From Gammaproteobacteria bacterium (GTDB taxonomy: Bacteria > Pseudomonadota > Gammaproteobacteria > SZUA-140): a DNA stretch of 10,009 nucleotides. Each line of letters opens with the position of its first letter. Within the stretch, counting starts at the first letter, position 1. The stretch is from assembly GCA_016716465.1 (NCBI GenBank), contig JADJWH010000008.1:1-10009 (forward strand), written 5' to 3'. Positions 1-5,854 of the stretch are shown here, one piece after another. Position numbers and translations under genes: made by a program. Below the pieces are notes generated by a model. The model had not been told where the DNA came from. It did no database searches and saw nothing but the letters and a program-made list of their open reading frames with translations.

Positions 1-560
1 TCGATCCTCGATCGCGCCGGCAACCGCGTAGCCGCGACACTGTCGACTCAATCTCCCCTTCGGCGCCGCCTTCCATGCCGCCCGGCACCGGGATCCTGCT
101 CAACGACGAGAGATGGACGACTCCTCCCTCAAACCGGGGTGGGCAATTCCTACGGTCTGGCTCGGCGCGCAGCCAACGCCATCGCGCCGGGCGGCGGCCG
201 CTCTCAGCATGACGCCGACCTTACCCGACGACGGCCGCCGGATCGCGATCCTCGGCACGCCGGGAGGCAGCCGCATCATCACCATGGTGCGCTGGCCGCG
301 CTCGACTTTCAGCGCGGCGACCCGCCGCCTGGACTGGGTGGGGCTACGGCGTTATCACCATCAGTATCTGCCGGACGTCGTGAGCTACGAAGCGGGCGCG
401 TTCGATGCGGACGAAGCGGCCGCCCTGACCGCTTGCCCGCGGGCACACGCTCGAGAACGCACGCGTCCTACGGCAACATGCAGGCGATCCCCTGTGGGAT
501 CGCGCGGACAACCGCGTCAGCGCCGCAAGTGACCCGCGCGGTGGTGGCAGCGCTGCGTGA
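1..560 (+). pseudogene. ggt: gamma-glutamyltransferase, C-terminal part, several frameshifts
   Basis: This is the 3' end of a gamma-glutamyltransferase gene. The enzyme is a periplasmic or secreted, self-cleaving hydrolase/transpeptidase that acts on glutathione and other gamma-glutamyl compounds. Pieces of the small subunit appear in order in different plus-strand frames: SILDRAGNRVAATLS at the window start, PPGTGILLNDE near 78-110, MDDSSLKPG from 113, ANAIAPG near 170, SMTPTL and GTPGGSRIIT near 208-283, YHHQYLPDVV near 355, and LWDRADNRVSAASDPRGGG ending at a TGA at 558-560. SMTPTL and GSPGGSRI-type motifs are conserved substrate-site motifs of the family. The catalytic threonine of the maturation site would lie upstream of the window. 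At least five frame changes are needed to read through, so the copy is either a decayed gene or a poorly base-called intact one. Family identity is secure; functional status is not. Confidence 0.82.
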
Positions 561-580
561 CGCGCTGACAAACGTCGATG

Positions 581-666
581 TAGCCCGGATGCAGGCGCGA
601 AGCGCGAAATCCGGGGAATCCTCCTTGTAGACATTGCACCCGGATTCCGCTACGCTCATCCGGGCT
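581..666. repeat. REP-like palindromic repeat, copy 1
   Basis: The outer arms are AGCCCGGATG (582-591) and CATCCGGGCT (657-666), a perfect 10-bp inverted pair. Inner arms are AATCCGGGG (608-616) and CACCCGGATTCC (637-648). The same design recurs at 5256-5338. The element lies between the convergent ends of the gamma-glutamyltransferase remnant and xth and probably folds into a long hairpin in RNA. Its CCCGGATGA edge also supplies the apparent stop codon of xth (656-658). Similar GTAGCCCGGATGAAG palindromes are common between genes in many gammaproteobacteria. No transposase is present here. Confidence 0.75.
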
Positions 667-1444
667 GCGCATTGCGCCCGCCCTCGTAGTCGATGGTCAG
701 CGGGGCGTGATCCGGAAAAGCGCTCGTCCTTGGTAGATCGACACCTGCCTGACCCGGTCCTTCAGTCCGGGCGTGATTACCTGGTAGTCGATGCGCCAGC
801 CGACGTTCTTGGCCCAGGCCTGACCGCGATTGGACCACCAGGTGTACTGGTCCGCCTCCTGATTGACGACGCGGAAGGCGTCGACGAAGCCGAGCGGCCC
901 GAACAACTGATCCATCCAGGCGCGCTCCTCGGGGAGAAAGCCGGATTTCTTCTGTTTGCCGCGCCATTTCTTGATGTCCAGTTTGGTGTGTGCGATGTTC
1001 CAGTCGCCGCAGATGACATACTCGCGCTTCCGGCGGCGGAAACCCTTGAGCACCGGCACGAAGCGTTCCAGAAAATCGAATTTCACCGCCTGGCGTTCCT
1101 CGCTGCTGGAGCCCGACGGGAGATAGAGCGAGATCACGCTGAGCGCACCGAAATCGGCCTGGATGAAACGCCCCTCGCGGTCCATGTCCGGCCAGCCGAG
1201 CCCCATCGTGACCCGGTCCGGCTCGCGCCGGCAGTAGAGCGCCACGCCGCTGTAACCCTTCTTCTCCGCATCGTGGTAATAGGCGGAATATCCCGCCGGA
1301 CGCAGCAGCTCGTCGTTCAGTTGATGCTCCTGCGCCTTGGTCTCCTGCAGACAGACCACGTCGGCGTCCTGCCGCGCGAGCCAGGGGAAAAAGCCCTTGC
1401 GGGCCGCCGAGCGTATGCCGTTGGCATTCAGGGTGATGATGCAT
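656..1444 (-). pseudogene. xthA: exodeoxyribonuclease III (Xth), frame-disrupted at both ends
   Basis: The product belongs to the Mg-dependent exonuclease III/AP endonuclease family, which cleaves abasic sites in base excision repair and degrades duplex DNA 3' to 5'. Motifs appear in family order on the minus strand: ITLNANGIRSAARKGFF near 1400-1440, VVCLQETKAQ with the metal-binding Glu at about 1350, ISLYLPSGSS, YVICGDWNIAHTKLD with the Asp/Asn pair, WWSNRGQAWAKN, WRIDYQVI, and DHAPLTIDYEG with the catalytic His. The middle 697-1359 is one open frame. At the 5' end the only suitable ATG (1444) is one base out of frame with the ATC-ATC-ACC-CTG that follows. Near 720-745 two extra bases (in CCAAGG and TTCCGG) move the DHAPL motif into another frame, which stops at 656. 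The restored length is about 263 residues, close to the 268 of E. coli ExoIII. All catalytic residues are present, so sequencing error is a likely cause. Crc-type catalytically dead relatives share this fold and locus in Pseudomonas, but the intact active site favours Xth. Confidence 0.85.
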
Positions 1445-2060
1445 CGATGCCATCCCTACAACTGTCGAAGGCCCCGATGATACTGGAGCCGGCGCGCCGC
1501 GTGAATTTGGAAGATGCGGGAATTTTGCCGGATGGCTTGACATCTGAAATTTTCATTTCACACTAGACCGATCAGCGCTCCCCGCAGAGGGGGCTGAGGG
1601 GGATGAAACGGTCGCGCTCCGCCGTCATACACCCGCACGCACTGGACTGATCCGGTCCCGGCACGACTGCCGAGGCGACGAGGATAAGGTCCCGGGGACA
1701 GCTTCCCCCCAGGCATGGCGACGCCGCAGTCACCACCGCCCATCACCCGAACTCCCGTATACCACCTCACACCCGACCCGGCCGCGCGTCGGGCGCACGA
1801 GGTTACCCGAGTTTCTCCCCGGGCAAGGATGTCCATCGGGGAAACCGGCGCGGTCCGGCGGATCTCCGCCGGACCGTACCGTAATCCCGCCACCCAGGCG
1901 GAACGCAGGCACACTACCGGTCGCACCGCCAGGGAGGCGCTCGCCCGTCCGCAATCCACAGCACCTCCGGCCATTGCCTACGCAGACGGCCGATGACCCG
2001 CAGCACGCGCCAGACAGCGGTCATCCTCAGTCGAACATGCAGCGACCGGAAATGGTACGA
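1445..2060. other. 616-bp region without a convincing gene
   Basis: No open frame here has recognisable motifs or a convincing ribosome-binding site; the longest minus frame (1558-1974) reads like low-complexity GC-rich noise. Visible structure includes TTGACA at 1537-1542, a perfect -35-like hexamer with only a weak -10 candidate about 16 bases on (CACACT, 1559-1564). There is also a perfect 12-bp inverted pair with a 2-base loop at 1851-1876 (CGGTCCGGCGGA/TCCGCCGGACCG) and an imperfect GATGACC...GGTCATC stem at about 1992-2025. Given the damage in xth next door, a decayed or mis-called gene cannot be excluded. Confidence 0.5.
1851..1876. repeat. perfect 12-bp hairpin, no T-tract
   Basis: CGGTCCGGCGGA, the loop TC, then TCCGCCGGACCG form a perfect GC-only inverted pair. 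No run of T follows on either strand, so it is not a standard intrinsic terminator. It could be part of a structured RNA or a protein-binding palindrome; its role is unknown. Confidence 0.6.
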
Positions 2061-2063
2061 CAG

Positions 2064-2095
2064 AAAAAGCGGCCCCGGCGCCGCTTTTTTTCTGT
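2064..2095. terminator. intrinsic terminator, probably bidirectional
   Basis: AAAAAGCGGC (2065-2074) is followed by CCCGGC and GCCGCTTTTTTT. The GC stem AGCGGC/GCCGCT is flanked by an A-run on the left and a T-run on the right, so it can stop transcription in either direction. It lies about 40 bases before the ParA start codon. It insulates the ParA operon from whatever is transcribed upstream, so the operon promoter should lie just before, within or after this hairpin. Confidence 0.8.
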
Positions 2096-2134
2096 CCATA
2101 AATGCCGTCGACACGGGTGGAGGGACACCGACAC

Positions 2135-3262
2135 ATGATCACGATCGCCATCGCCAATCAGAAAGGAGGATGCGGCAAGACCACCGCCGCCATCAATCTG
2201 GCCGCCGCACTGGGACGCAACGGCCAGCGCGTACTGCTGGTCGATACCGACCCCCAGGGACACGCCTCGCTGGGACTGGGACAACAGTGCGCCAATGTGA
2301 ATGGACTGTACGAGGTCTTCATCCAGGAAGCGGACCTCCGCGAGGTCATCATCCCCGCGGTGACCCCCGGCGTCGATCTGGTGCCCTCGACCATATCGCT
2401 CGCCGCGATCGAGCACCTGCTGGCGGATCTGCCCCGCCGGGAACGCCAGCTGGCCCAGCATCTGGAGGGCCTGCCGCCGAAATACGATTTCACCGTCATC
2501 GACTGCCCGCCTACGCTCGGACTGCTCTCGTTCAACGCCCTGCGCGCCGCCGACCTTGTGCTGATCCCGGTGGAGATGAGCGTGTTCGCGCTGGACGGGG
2601 TGGACCGCCTGCGCGACACCATCGAACTGCTGGCGGAAAAATACGAGCTCGACATACCGGTACGGATACTGCCCAACCTGGTCGATCACCGCACCCGTTT
2701 CACCCAGGACACGCTGCAGCGCCTGAAGGAGCGCTTCGGTGACGAGATCCTCCCGGTCAGCATTCACTATACGGTACGGCTCAAGGAGGCCGCGGCGCGC
2801 GGGATTCCCATCATCGATCATCTGCCCGGTTCGGTGGCGAGCGACAATTACCGCGCCCTGGCCGCGGAGATCCTGCGCCTCCATGCGCACACCCCGCCGC
2901 ATGTCCGACCCGGGCCTGACGCGGAGGACGATACCCTTGCCGTCCCCGCCGGCGCGGAACCGGAGGTTGAGACGGGCGATGCGCGGGAGATCAGCCTGAT
3001 CTTCCACGGACCCGCCGGGATCGACATCCGGATCGCCGGCGATTTCAACGGCTGGGCGCCCGACCAGGGGGTGACGACGGAACGCCATGACGACGTGCTG
3101 ATCAAGACCCTGCGCGTCGGTCCCGGACGCTATCAGTACCGCCTGGTCGTCAACGGGGAATGGCGCGCCGACCCCACCAACCCGCGCTTCGTGACCAATG
3201 AGTACGGCGAGATCAACTCCGTGCTCGACGTGGAGGACGTCCCACAGCTCGTGCCCGCATGA
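2135..3262 (+). CDS. ParA family ATPase with C-terminal glycogen-binding (CBM48/AMPK-beta-like) domain
   Basis: The ATG at 2135 is chosen over 2102 because GGAGGG (2119-2124) sits 10 bases upstream and the ParA fold begins at once (MITIAIANQKGGCGKTT). The product is 375 residues. Residues 1 to about 255 are a ParA/Soj ATPase with deviant Walker A KGGCGKTT (10-17), Walker A' DTDPQG (37-42) and Walker B VIDCPP (121-126). Such ATPases dimerise on ATP and bind DNA non-specifically to place plasmids, chromosomes or protein bodies. After an acidic, Pro/Ala-rich linker (about 258-283), residues 284-375 match the AMPK-beta-type carbohydrate-binding fold: FHGP, FNGW, a YQYRLVV strand, GEWRADP and INSVLDV. 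Compared with mammalian AMPK-beta, the two ligand-stacking Trp and the Asn are kept, and the Lys is replaced by Arg. The stop overlaps the next start (ATGA), which indicates translational coupling. No ParB gene or parS site is seen. A role in placing or sensing a polysaccharide is inference. Confidence 0.9.
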   Translation: MITIAIANQKGGCGKTTAAINLAAALGRNGQRVLLVDTDPQGHASLGLGQQCANVNGLYEVFIQEADLREVIIPAVTPGVDLVPSTISLAAIEHLLADLPRRERQLAQHLEGLPPKYDFTVIDCPPTLGLLSFNALRAADLVLIPVEMSVFALDGVDRLRDTIELLAEKYELDIPVRILPNLVDHRTRFTQDTLQRLKERFGDEILPVSIHYTVRLKEAAARGIPIIDHLPGSVASDNYRALAAEILRLHAHTPPHVRPGPDAEDDTLAVPAGAEPEVETGDAREISLIFHGPAGIDIRIAGDFNGWAPDQGVTTERHDDVLIKTLRVGPGRYQYRLVVNGEWRADPTNPRFVTNEYGEINSVLDVEDVPQLVPA

Positions 3263-3969
3263 CACGCGGCCTGGAGGACGCCGGCCCGAAGGAGCGGCTG
3301 CAACGGATCAGCCGCCATTTTCTCGATGAAGGGCCGGCGCCCGCGCGCATCGCCGTGCTCGGCATCGCGGGCGATGCCGATGCCCTCCCCGTCCACGGCC
3401 TGGCCCGCGCGCTGGCCGCACGCGGCGTCCCGGTTGCTGTCGCCGATACGACCGCGAGTCTGCTCGAGCTGGTATACCGAGATCCCGGCATGAGCTCAAC
3501 AGTGGAGGAAGCACTGCCTGAAACCGGCACCGAGGACATGCTGGCAAGACTGCGCCGCGGACCGCGCCCCGATCTGATGCTGGTCACGGCGCCGCCGACA
3601 GACGCACAGCCCTGCGCCCTCGTCCTGCTGGGCGTCCCGCTGCAGGCCCGCGGCATGCGCTCCGCCTATCTGATGCTCAAGGCGCTGGCGCAGCTGGCGC
3701 CGATACCCGTGATCGGGGCCACGCTGACGGGCGCCCGCACGCGCGACGAAGCCTCGGTGGGCTTCACCCGCTTCGCGTCCGCGGCGCGGCGCTTTCTCGG
3801 CATCGACCTCGTCAGCTACTCGTATCTCGCCGCCGGCCGCTCACGCGGCGAGGACGAGGCGTCCCTCAACGATATCGCGCGCCTGCTGCTGGCCGATTTG
3901 CGCAGCACGAACGCGTCAGATCCGGCGGCGCGACCGCCGCACCAGGAGGCCCCATGGGTATGCGGTTGA
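3259..3969 (+). CDS. ParA/FlhG-like protein lacking a Walker A motif
   Basis: The 236-residue protein starts at the ATG overlapping the ParA stop. Residues about 28-70 follow the start of a MinD/FlhG-type domain: a beta strand RIAVLGIAG, helix HGLARALAARG, then VPVAVADTT. The nucleotide loop reads GIAGDADALP with no GK[T/S], and the Walker A' Asp-rich segment is also lost. A Walker-B-like strand remains at DLMLVTAPP. The C-terminal half (SAYLMLKALAQL, IPVIGATLTG, then EASVGFTRFASAARRFLGIDL) resembles the end of FlhG/MinD proteins. I infer a catalytically dead paralogue that pairs with or regulates the upstream ATPase. The last residues (HQEAPWVCG) overlap the next gene by 16 bases. The homology is seen by eye only; an isolated Rossmann-like protein of another family is the alternative. 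Confidence 0.75.
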   Translation: MTRGLEDAGPKERLQRISRHFLDEGPAPARIAVLGIAGDADALPVHGLARALAARGVPVAVADTTASLLELVYRDPGMSSTVEEALPETGTEDMLARLRRGPRPDLMLVTAPPTDAQPCALVLLGVPLQARGMRSAYLMLKALAQLAPIPVIGATLTGARTRDEASVGFTRFASAARRFLGIDLVSYSYLAAGRSRGEDEASLNDIARLLLADLRSTNASDPAARPPHQEAPWVCG

Positions 3970-4523
3970 AGACCCTCGCGCTGACGTCCGAACAGATCCT
4001 GCGCGAACTGATCGTGGATGCGCTGCCGCATGTCCTCGGCGAGGATTCCTCGGTCGTCACCGACGACCTTCCGTTCGAGGGCAGGCATCTGTTGTGTCTG
4101 GATGCGAACCGGCGCCCGGCGCTGGTCAGCTTCGATGCCCGCGATGGCGGCCGCGCGCTGCTCGCGGGCCTGCTCGCCGTGGAACGGCTGGGCGACAACC
4201 GCGGCCTGCTGTACCGGCTCTATCCCGCGCTGTTCCAGGGCGACGGCGGCAGGCTCGCGGACGGTGACCTTCGCCTCGTGCTGCTCGCGCCGGAGGCGCC
4301 CCCGGGCCTGGGCTACCTCGCCCGCGCCTTTCCCGCCCTGAGCGTGTACACCTTCCGCGTCCTGGACATCGGCGGAGACATCGGCCTGCTGATCGACCCG
4401 GTCACGTCCGGGCAGCGCAAGAACGAACACATCCCGGCAACCCAGACCGCGCCGTTCCGCTGCGGCCTCGATGCGGGGCAACAGCTCTCGGCCGAGGAGG
4501 AACGTCACTTCGCCGATGCCTGA
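3954..4523 (+). CDS. conserved-looking protein of unknown function, third gene of the ParA operon
   Basis: This 189-residue protein is not recognised. AGGAGG at 3944-3949 precedes two possible starts, ATG 3954 (4-base spacing) and ATG 3960 (10-base spacing). It has no signal peptide or membrane segment. Residues about 43-82 (FEGRHLLCLDANRRPALVSF and the following DARDGGRALLAGLL) have the strand-strand-helix rhythm of the PD-(D/E)XK nuclease-like fold (compare LLxxDxxGRLVxVExK in NucS/DUF91-type proteins). The catalytic ExK position here reads SFD, so an active nuclease is not supported. A second strand run (DLRLVLLAP) and VYTFRVLDIGGDIGLLID follow. The C-terminus is polar. The 16-base overlap with the upstream gene indicates co-expression with the ParA pair. 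Confidence 0.8.
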   Translation: MGMRLKTLALTSEQILRELIVDALPHVLGEDSSVVTDDLPFEGRHLLCLDANRRPALVSFDARDGGRALLAGLLAVERLGDNRGLLYRLYPALFQGDGGRLADGDLRLVLLAPEAPPGLGYLARAFPALSVYTFRVLDIGGDIGLLIDPVTSGQRKNEHIPATQTAPFRCGLDAGQQLSAEEERHFADA

Positions 4524-4555
4524 GGTCCGCGATTCCCCCGCCGGCGCCGGCCCGC

Positions 4556-4561
4556 TAGAAT
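4556..4561 (+). promoter_or_regulatory. possible -10 element for pyrE
   Basis: TAGAAT lies 29 bases before the pyrE start codon, within the 67-base gap after the ParA operon. No good -35 hexamer is visible at the expected distance, so this rests on the -10 match alone. Confidence 0.35.
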
Positions 4562-4590
4562 AGCGCGGACACGGAACCCAGGAGTGATCG

Positions 4591-5244
4591 ATGCAGGACT
4601 ACCAGCAGGCCTTTCTCGACTTCGCCATCGCCCGCGGCGTGCTGCGCTTCGGCGAGTTCACCCTCAAGTCGGGCCGCCTGAGCCCGTATTTCTTCAACAG
4701 CGGACTGTTCGACGACGGCGACGCCATCGCCGAGCTGGGGCGTTACTATGCGGCGGCGATCCGCGGTTCCGGCCTCGCCTTCGACATGCTGTACGGCCCG
4801 GCCTACAAGGGCATCCCGCTCGTCGTCGCCACCGCGATTGCGCTCAGCGACCGCCACGGCGTCAACGTCCCCTACGCCTTCAACCGCAAGGAGGCCAAGG
4901 ACCACGGCGAGGGCGGCATCATCGTCGGCCACGCGCTGACGGGCCGCGTGCTGATCATCGACGACGTGATCTCCGCCGGCACCTCGGTGCGCGAATCGGT
5001 GGACATCATCCGTAACTCCGGCGCGACCGTCGCCGGCGTGGCCATCTCGCTCGACCGCCAGGAGCGCGGCAAGAACACGCAGTCGGCCATCCAGGAGGTC
5101 GAGTCGCAGTTCGGCATCAAGGTGGTCAGCATCGCCAATCTGGATACACTGATCCGCTATCTGTCGAAACGCGACGATCTGGGGCCGGTGCTGGAGCGCA
5201 TCGAGGCCTATCGGAAGGAATACGGCGCAAAAGCCACCGCCTGA
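4591..5244 (+). CDS. pyrE: orotate phosphoribosyltransferase
   Basis: This enzyme converts orotate and PRPP to orotidine 5'-phosphate and pyrophosphate, the fifth step of pyrimidine synthesis, in the cytoplasm as a homodimer. The 217-residue product is close to the E. coli length of 213. Visible motifs are FTLKSGRLSPYFFN (23-36), the mobile catalytic loop NRKEAKDHGEGG (98-109) with Lys103 and His105 at the same numbers as in E. coli, and the PRPP-binding loop VLIIDDVISAGTS (120-132). AGGAG at 4580-4584 is spaced 6 bases from the ATG. The gene is intact and follows the ParA operon by 67 bases. In related gammaproteobacteria pyrE lies beside an exonuclease III/Crc gene; here the ParA operon separates them. 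Confidence 0.97.
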   Translation: MQDYQQAFLDFAIARGVLRFGEFTLKSGRLSPYFFNSGLFDDGDAIAELGRYYAAAIRGSGLAFDMLYGPAYKGIPLVVATAIALSDRHGVNVPYAFNRKEAKDHGEGGIIVGHALTGRVLIIDDVISAGTSVRESVDIIRNSGATVAGVAISLDRQERGKNTQSAIQEVESQFGIKVVSIANLDTLIRYLSKRDDLGPVLERIEAYRKEYGAKATA

Positions 5245-5255
5245 AAAATCAAATG

Positions 5256-5338
5256 TAGCCCGGATGAAGGCGCAAGGCGTCGGAATCCGGGAGTATTTAC
5301 CAAGTCCATCCCCGGGTTCCGCTACGCTTCATCCGGGC
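5256..5338. repeat. REP-like palindromic repeat, copy 2
   Basis: The outer arms GCCCGGATGAAG (5258-5269) and CTTCATCCGGGC (5327-5338) pair over 12 bases. The inner arms CGGAATCCGGG (5281-5291) and CCCGGGTTCCG (5311-5321) pair with one G-T wobble. The element is the sister of the one at 581-666 and starts 12 bases after the pyrE stop, so its hairpin could end or stabilise the pyrE transcript. Confidence 0.8.
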
Positions 5339-5357
5339 AACGTTACTCCAGAAAAGA

Positions 5358-5382
5358 CAAAAAAGGGCACTGACCCCTTTCC
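5358..5382 (-). terminator. hairpin with T-run, downstream of the last cassette gene
   Basis: On the minus strand AAAGGG-GTCAGTG-CCCTTT is followed by further T residues. This fits a weak intrinsic terminator just 3' of the 121-residue cassette gene. The GGGGTCAGTG core resembles the GGGGTCAGAG core of the inverted-repeat elements at 8752 and 9751, so it may be a remnant of a related short repeat. Confidence 0.5.
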
Positions 5383-5386
5383 TCAC

Positions 5387-5752
5387 CTATCTCCCCGACC
5401 GGTCACGCCTTGCACGGAAAGCCTGCCCAATAAATACGAGAAAGTCTGCAAAGCTATCTGCGTCTCCGCTCTTCACCACAAACTCCGGCACTGCATGGCC
5501 GTGCATATTGTTCCCCAGCCCATGGGACACGGCTTCGAGTTCGGCGCTGTGTACTGCTGCAGTGATGCGAATGCTATTGGCCGGATTTTTCTTCGCGGCC
5601 TCACCAATGAGATAGAGCTCAGCGAAAATCGGGGACCCGACCTTATACCAGTTGGCTCGGTAGATGGCCGGCTCTCCAGCCAGCCATTCGCAAATCGCGA
5701 GCGCCTTTTCACCTAGCGCCTTAAGTGCGGGTGGTGAATCTTCAAGCTTCAT
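5387..5752 (-). CDS. cassette-encoded protein of unknown function (121 aa)
   Basis: This small soluble protein is not recognised. The start ATG at 5752 has a strong ribosome-binding site (AGGAGG, 6-base spacing) and lies 27 bases inside the cassette junction, the usual cassette layout. It has no signal peptide or membrane segment. The sequence is rich in hydrophobic helices (LKALGEKALAICEWLAGE, SPIFAELYLIGEAAKK), with a His-containing stretch NNMHGHAVPEFVV at 81-93. The final residues AFRARRDRSGR are Arg-rich and unlike the rest. No attC follows the TAG at 5387, so the end of the gene may have been replaced when the cassette was truncated. Confidence is high that it is a gene and nil for function. 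Confidence 0.75.
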   Translation of the reverse strand: MKLEDSPPALKALGEKALAICEWLAGEPAIYRANWYKVGSPIFAELYLIGEAAKKNPANSIRITAAVHSAELEAVSHGLGNNMHGHAVPEFVVKSGDADSFADFLVFIGQAFRARRDRSGR

Positions 5753-5772
5753 GTCCTTCCTCCTGGTTGTGA

Positions 5773-5852
5773 CACCTAACGCAGAGCTAACCTGCGAGCT
5801 ACGAGGCGCGAAGCGCCGACGTAGCGAGTCAGGTTGAGCGACGTGTTATGCC
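5773..5852 (-). other. attC site between cassettes 2 and 3
   Basis: In the cassette direction the site runs R'' GGCATAAC, spacer, L'' GCTCAACCTG, central region, L' CAGGTTAGC, spacer, R' GTTAGGTG. The L boxes pair except for one unpaired base (position 5836), the extrahelical base typical of attC sites. The core continues as nested stems (CTACG/CGTAG and GGCGC-GAA-GCGCC). It starts two bases after the stop codon of the 240-residue gene. Confidence 0.92.
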
Positions 5853-5854
5853 TA

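Noticed and set aside
656..1566. Long open frames on both strands overlapping xth, for example the plus-strand 634-1566 frame
   Set aside because: Their proteins show no motifs and mirror the GC-rich coding sequence of xth on the opposite strand; the minus frame contains the full exonuclease III motif set.
1558..1974. 138-codon minus-strand frame as a gene upstream of xth
   Set aside because: It has no recognisable domain, no convincing ribosome-binding site and low-complexity GC-rich composition; kept only as an uncertain region.
2135..3262. Plasmid or chromosome partition locus (parAB)
   Set aside because: No ParB-like gene or parS-like iterons lie nearby; the partners are a Walker-less paralogue and an unknown protein, and the ATPase carries a carbohydrate-binding domain.
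2027..3265. 412-codon open frame on the minus strand opposite the ParA gene
   Set aside because: It is an antisense shadow of the high-GC ParA gene; the plus frame has Walker motifs, a ribosome-binding site and coupling to the next gene.
5256..5382. CRISPR-like repetition from several short repeats near each other
   Set aside because: The repeats are palindromic arms of a single REP-like element plus one unrelated hairpin; there are no regular spacers and no cas genes.
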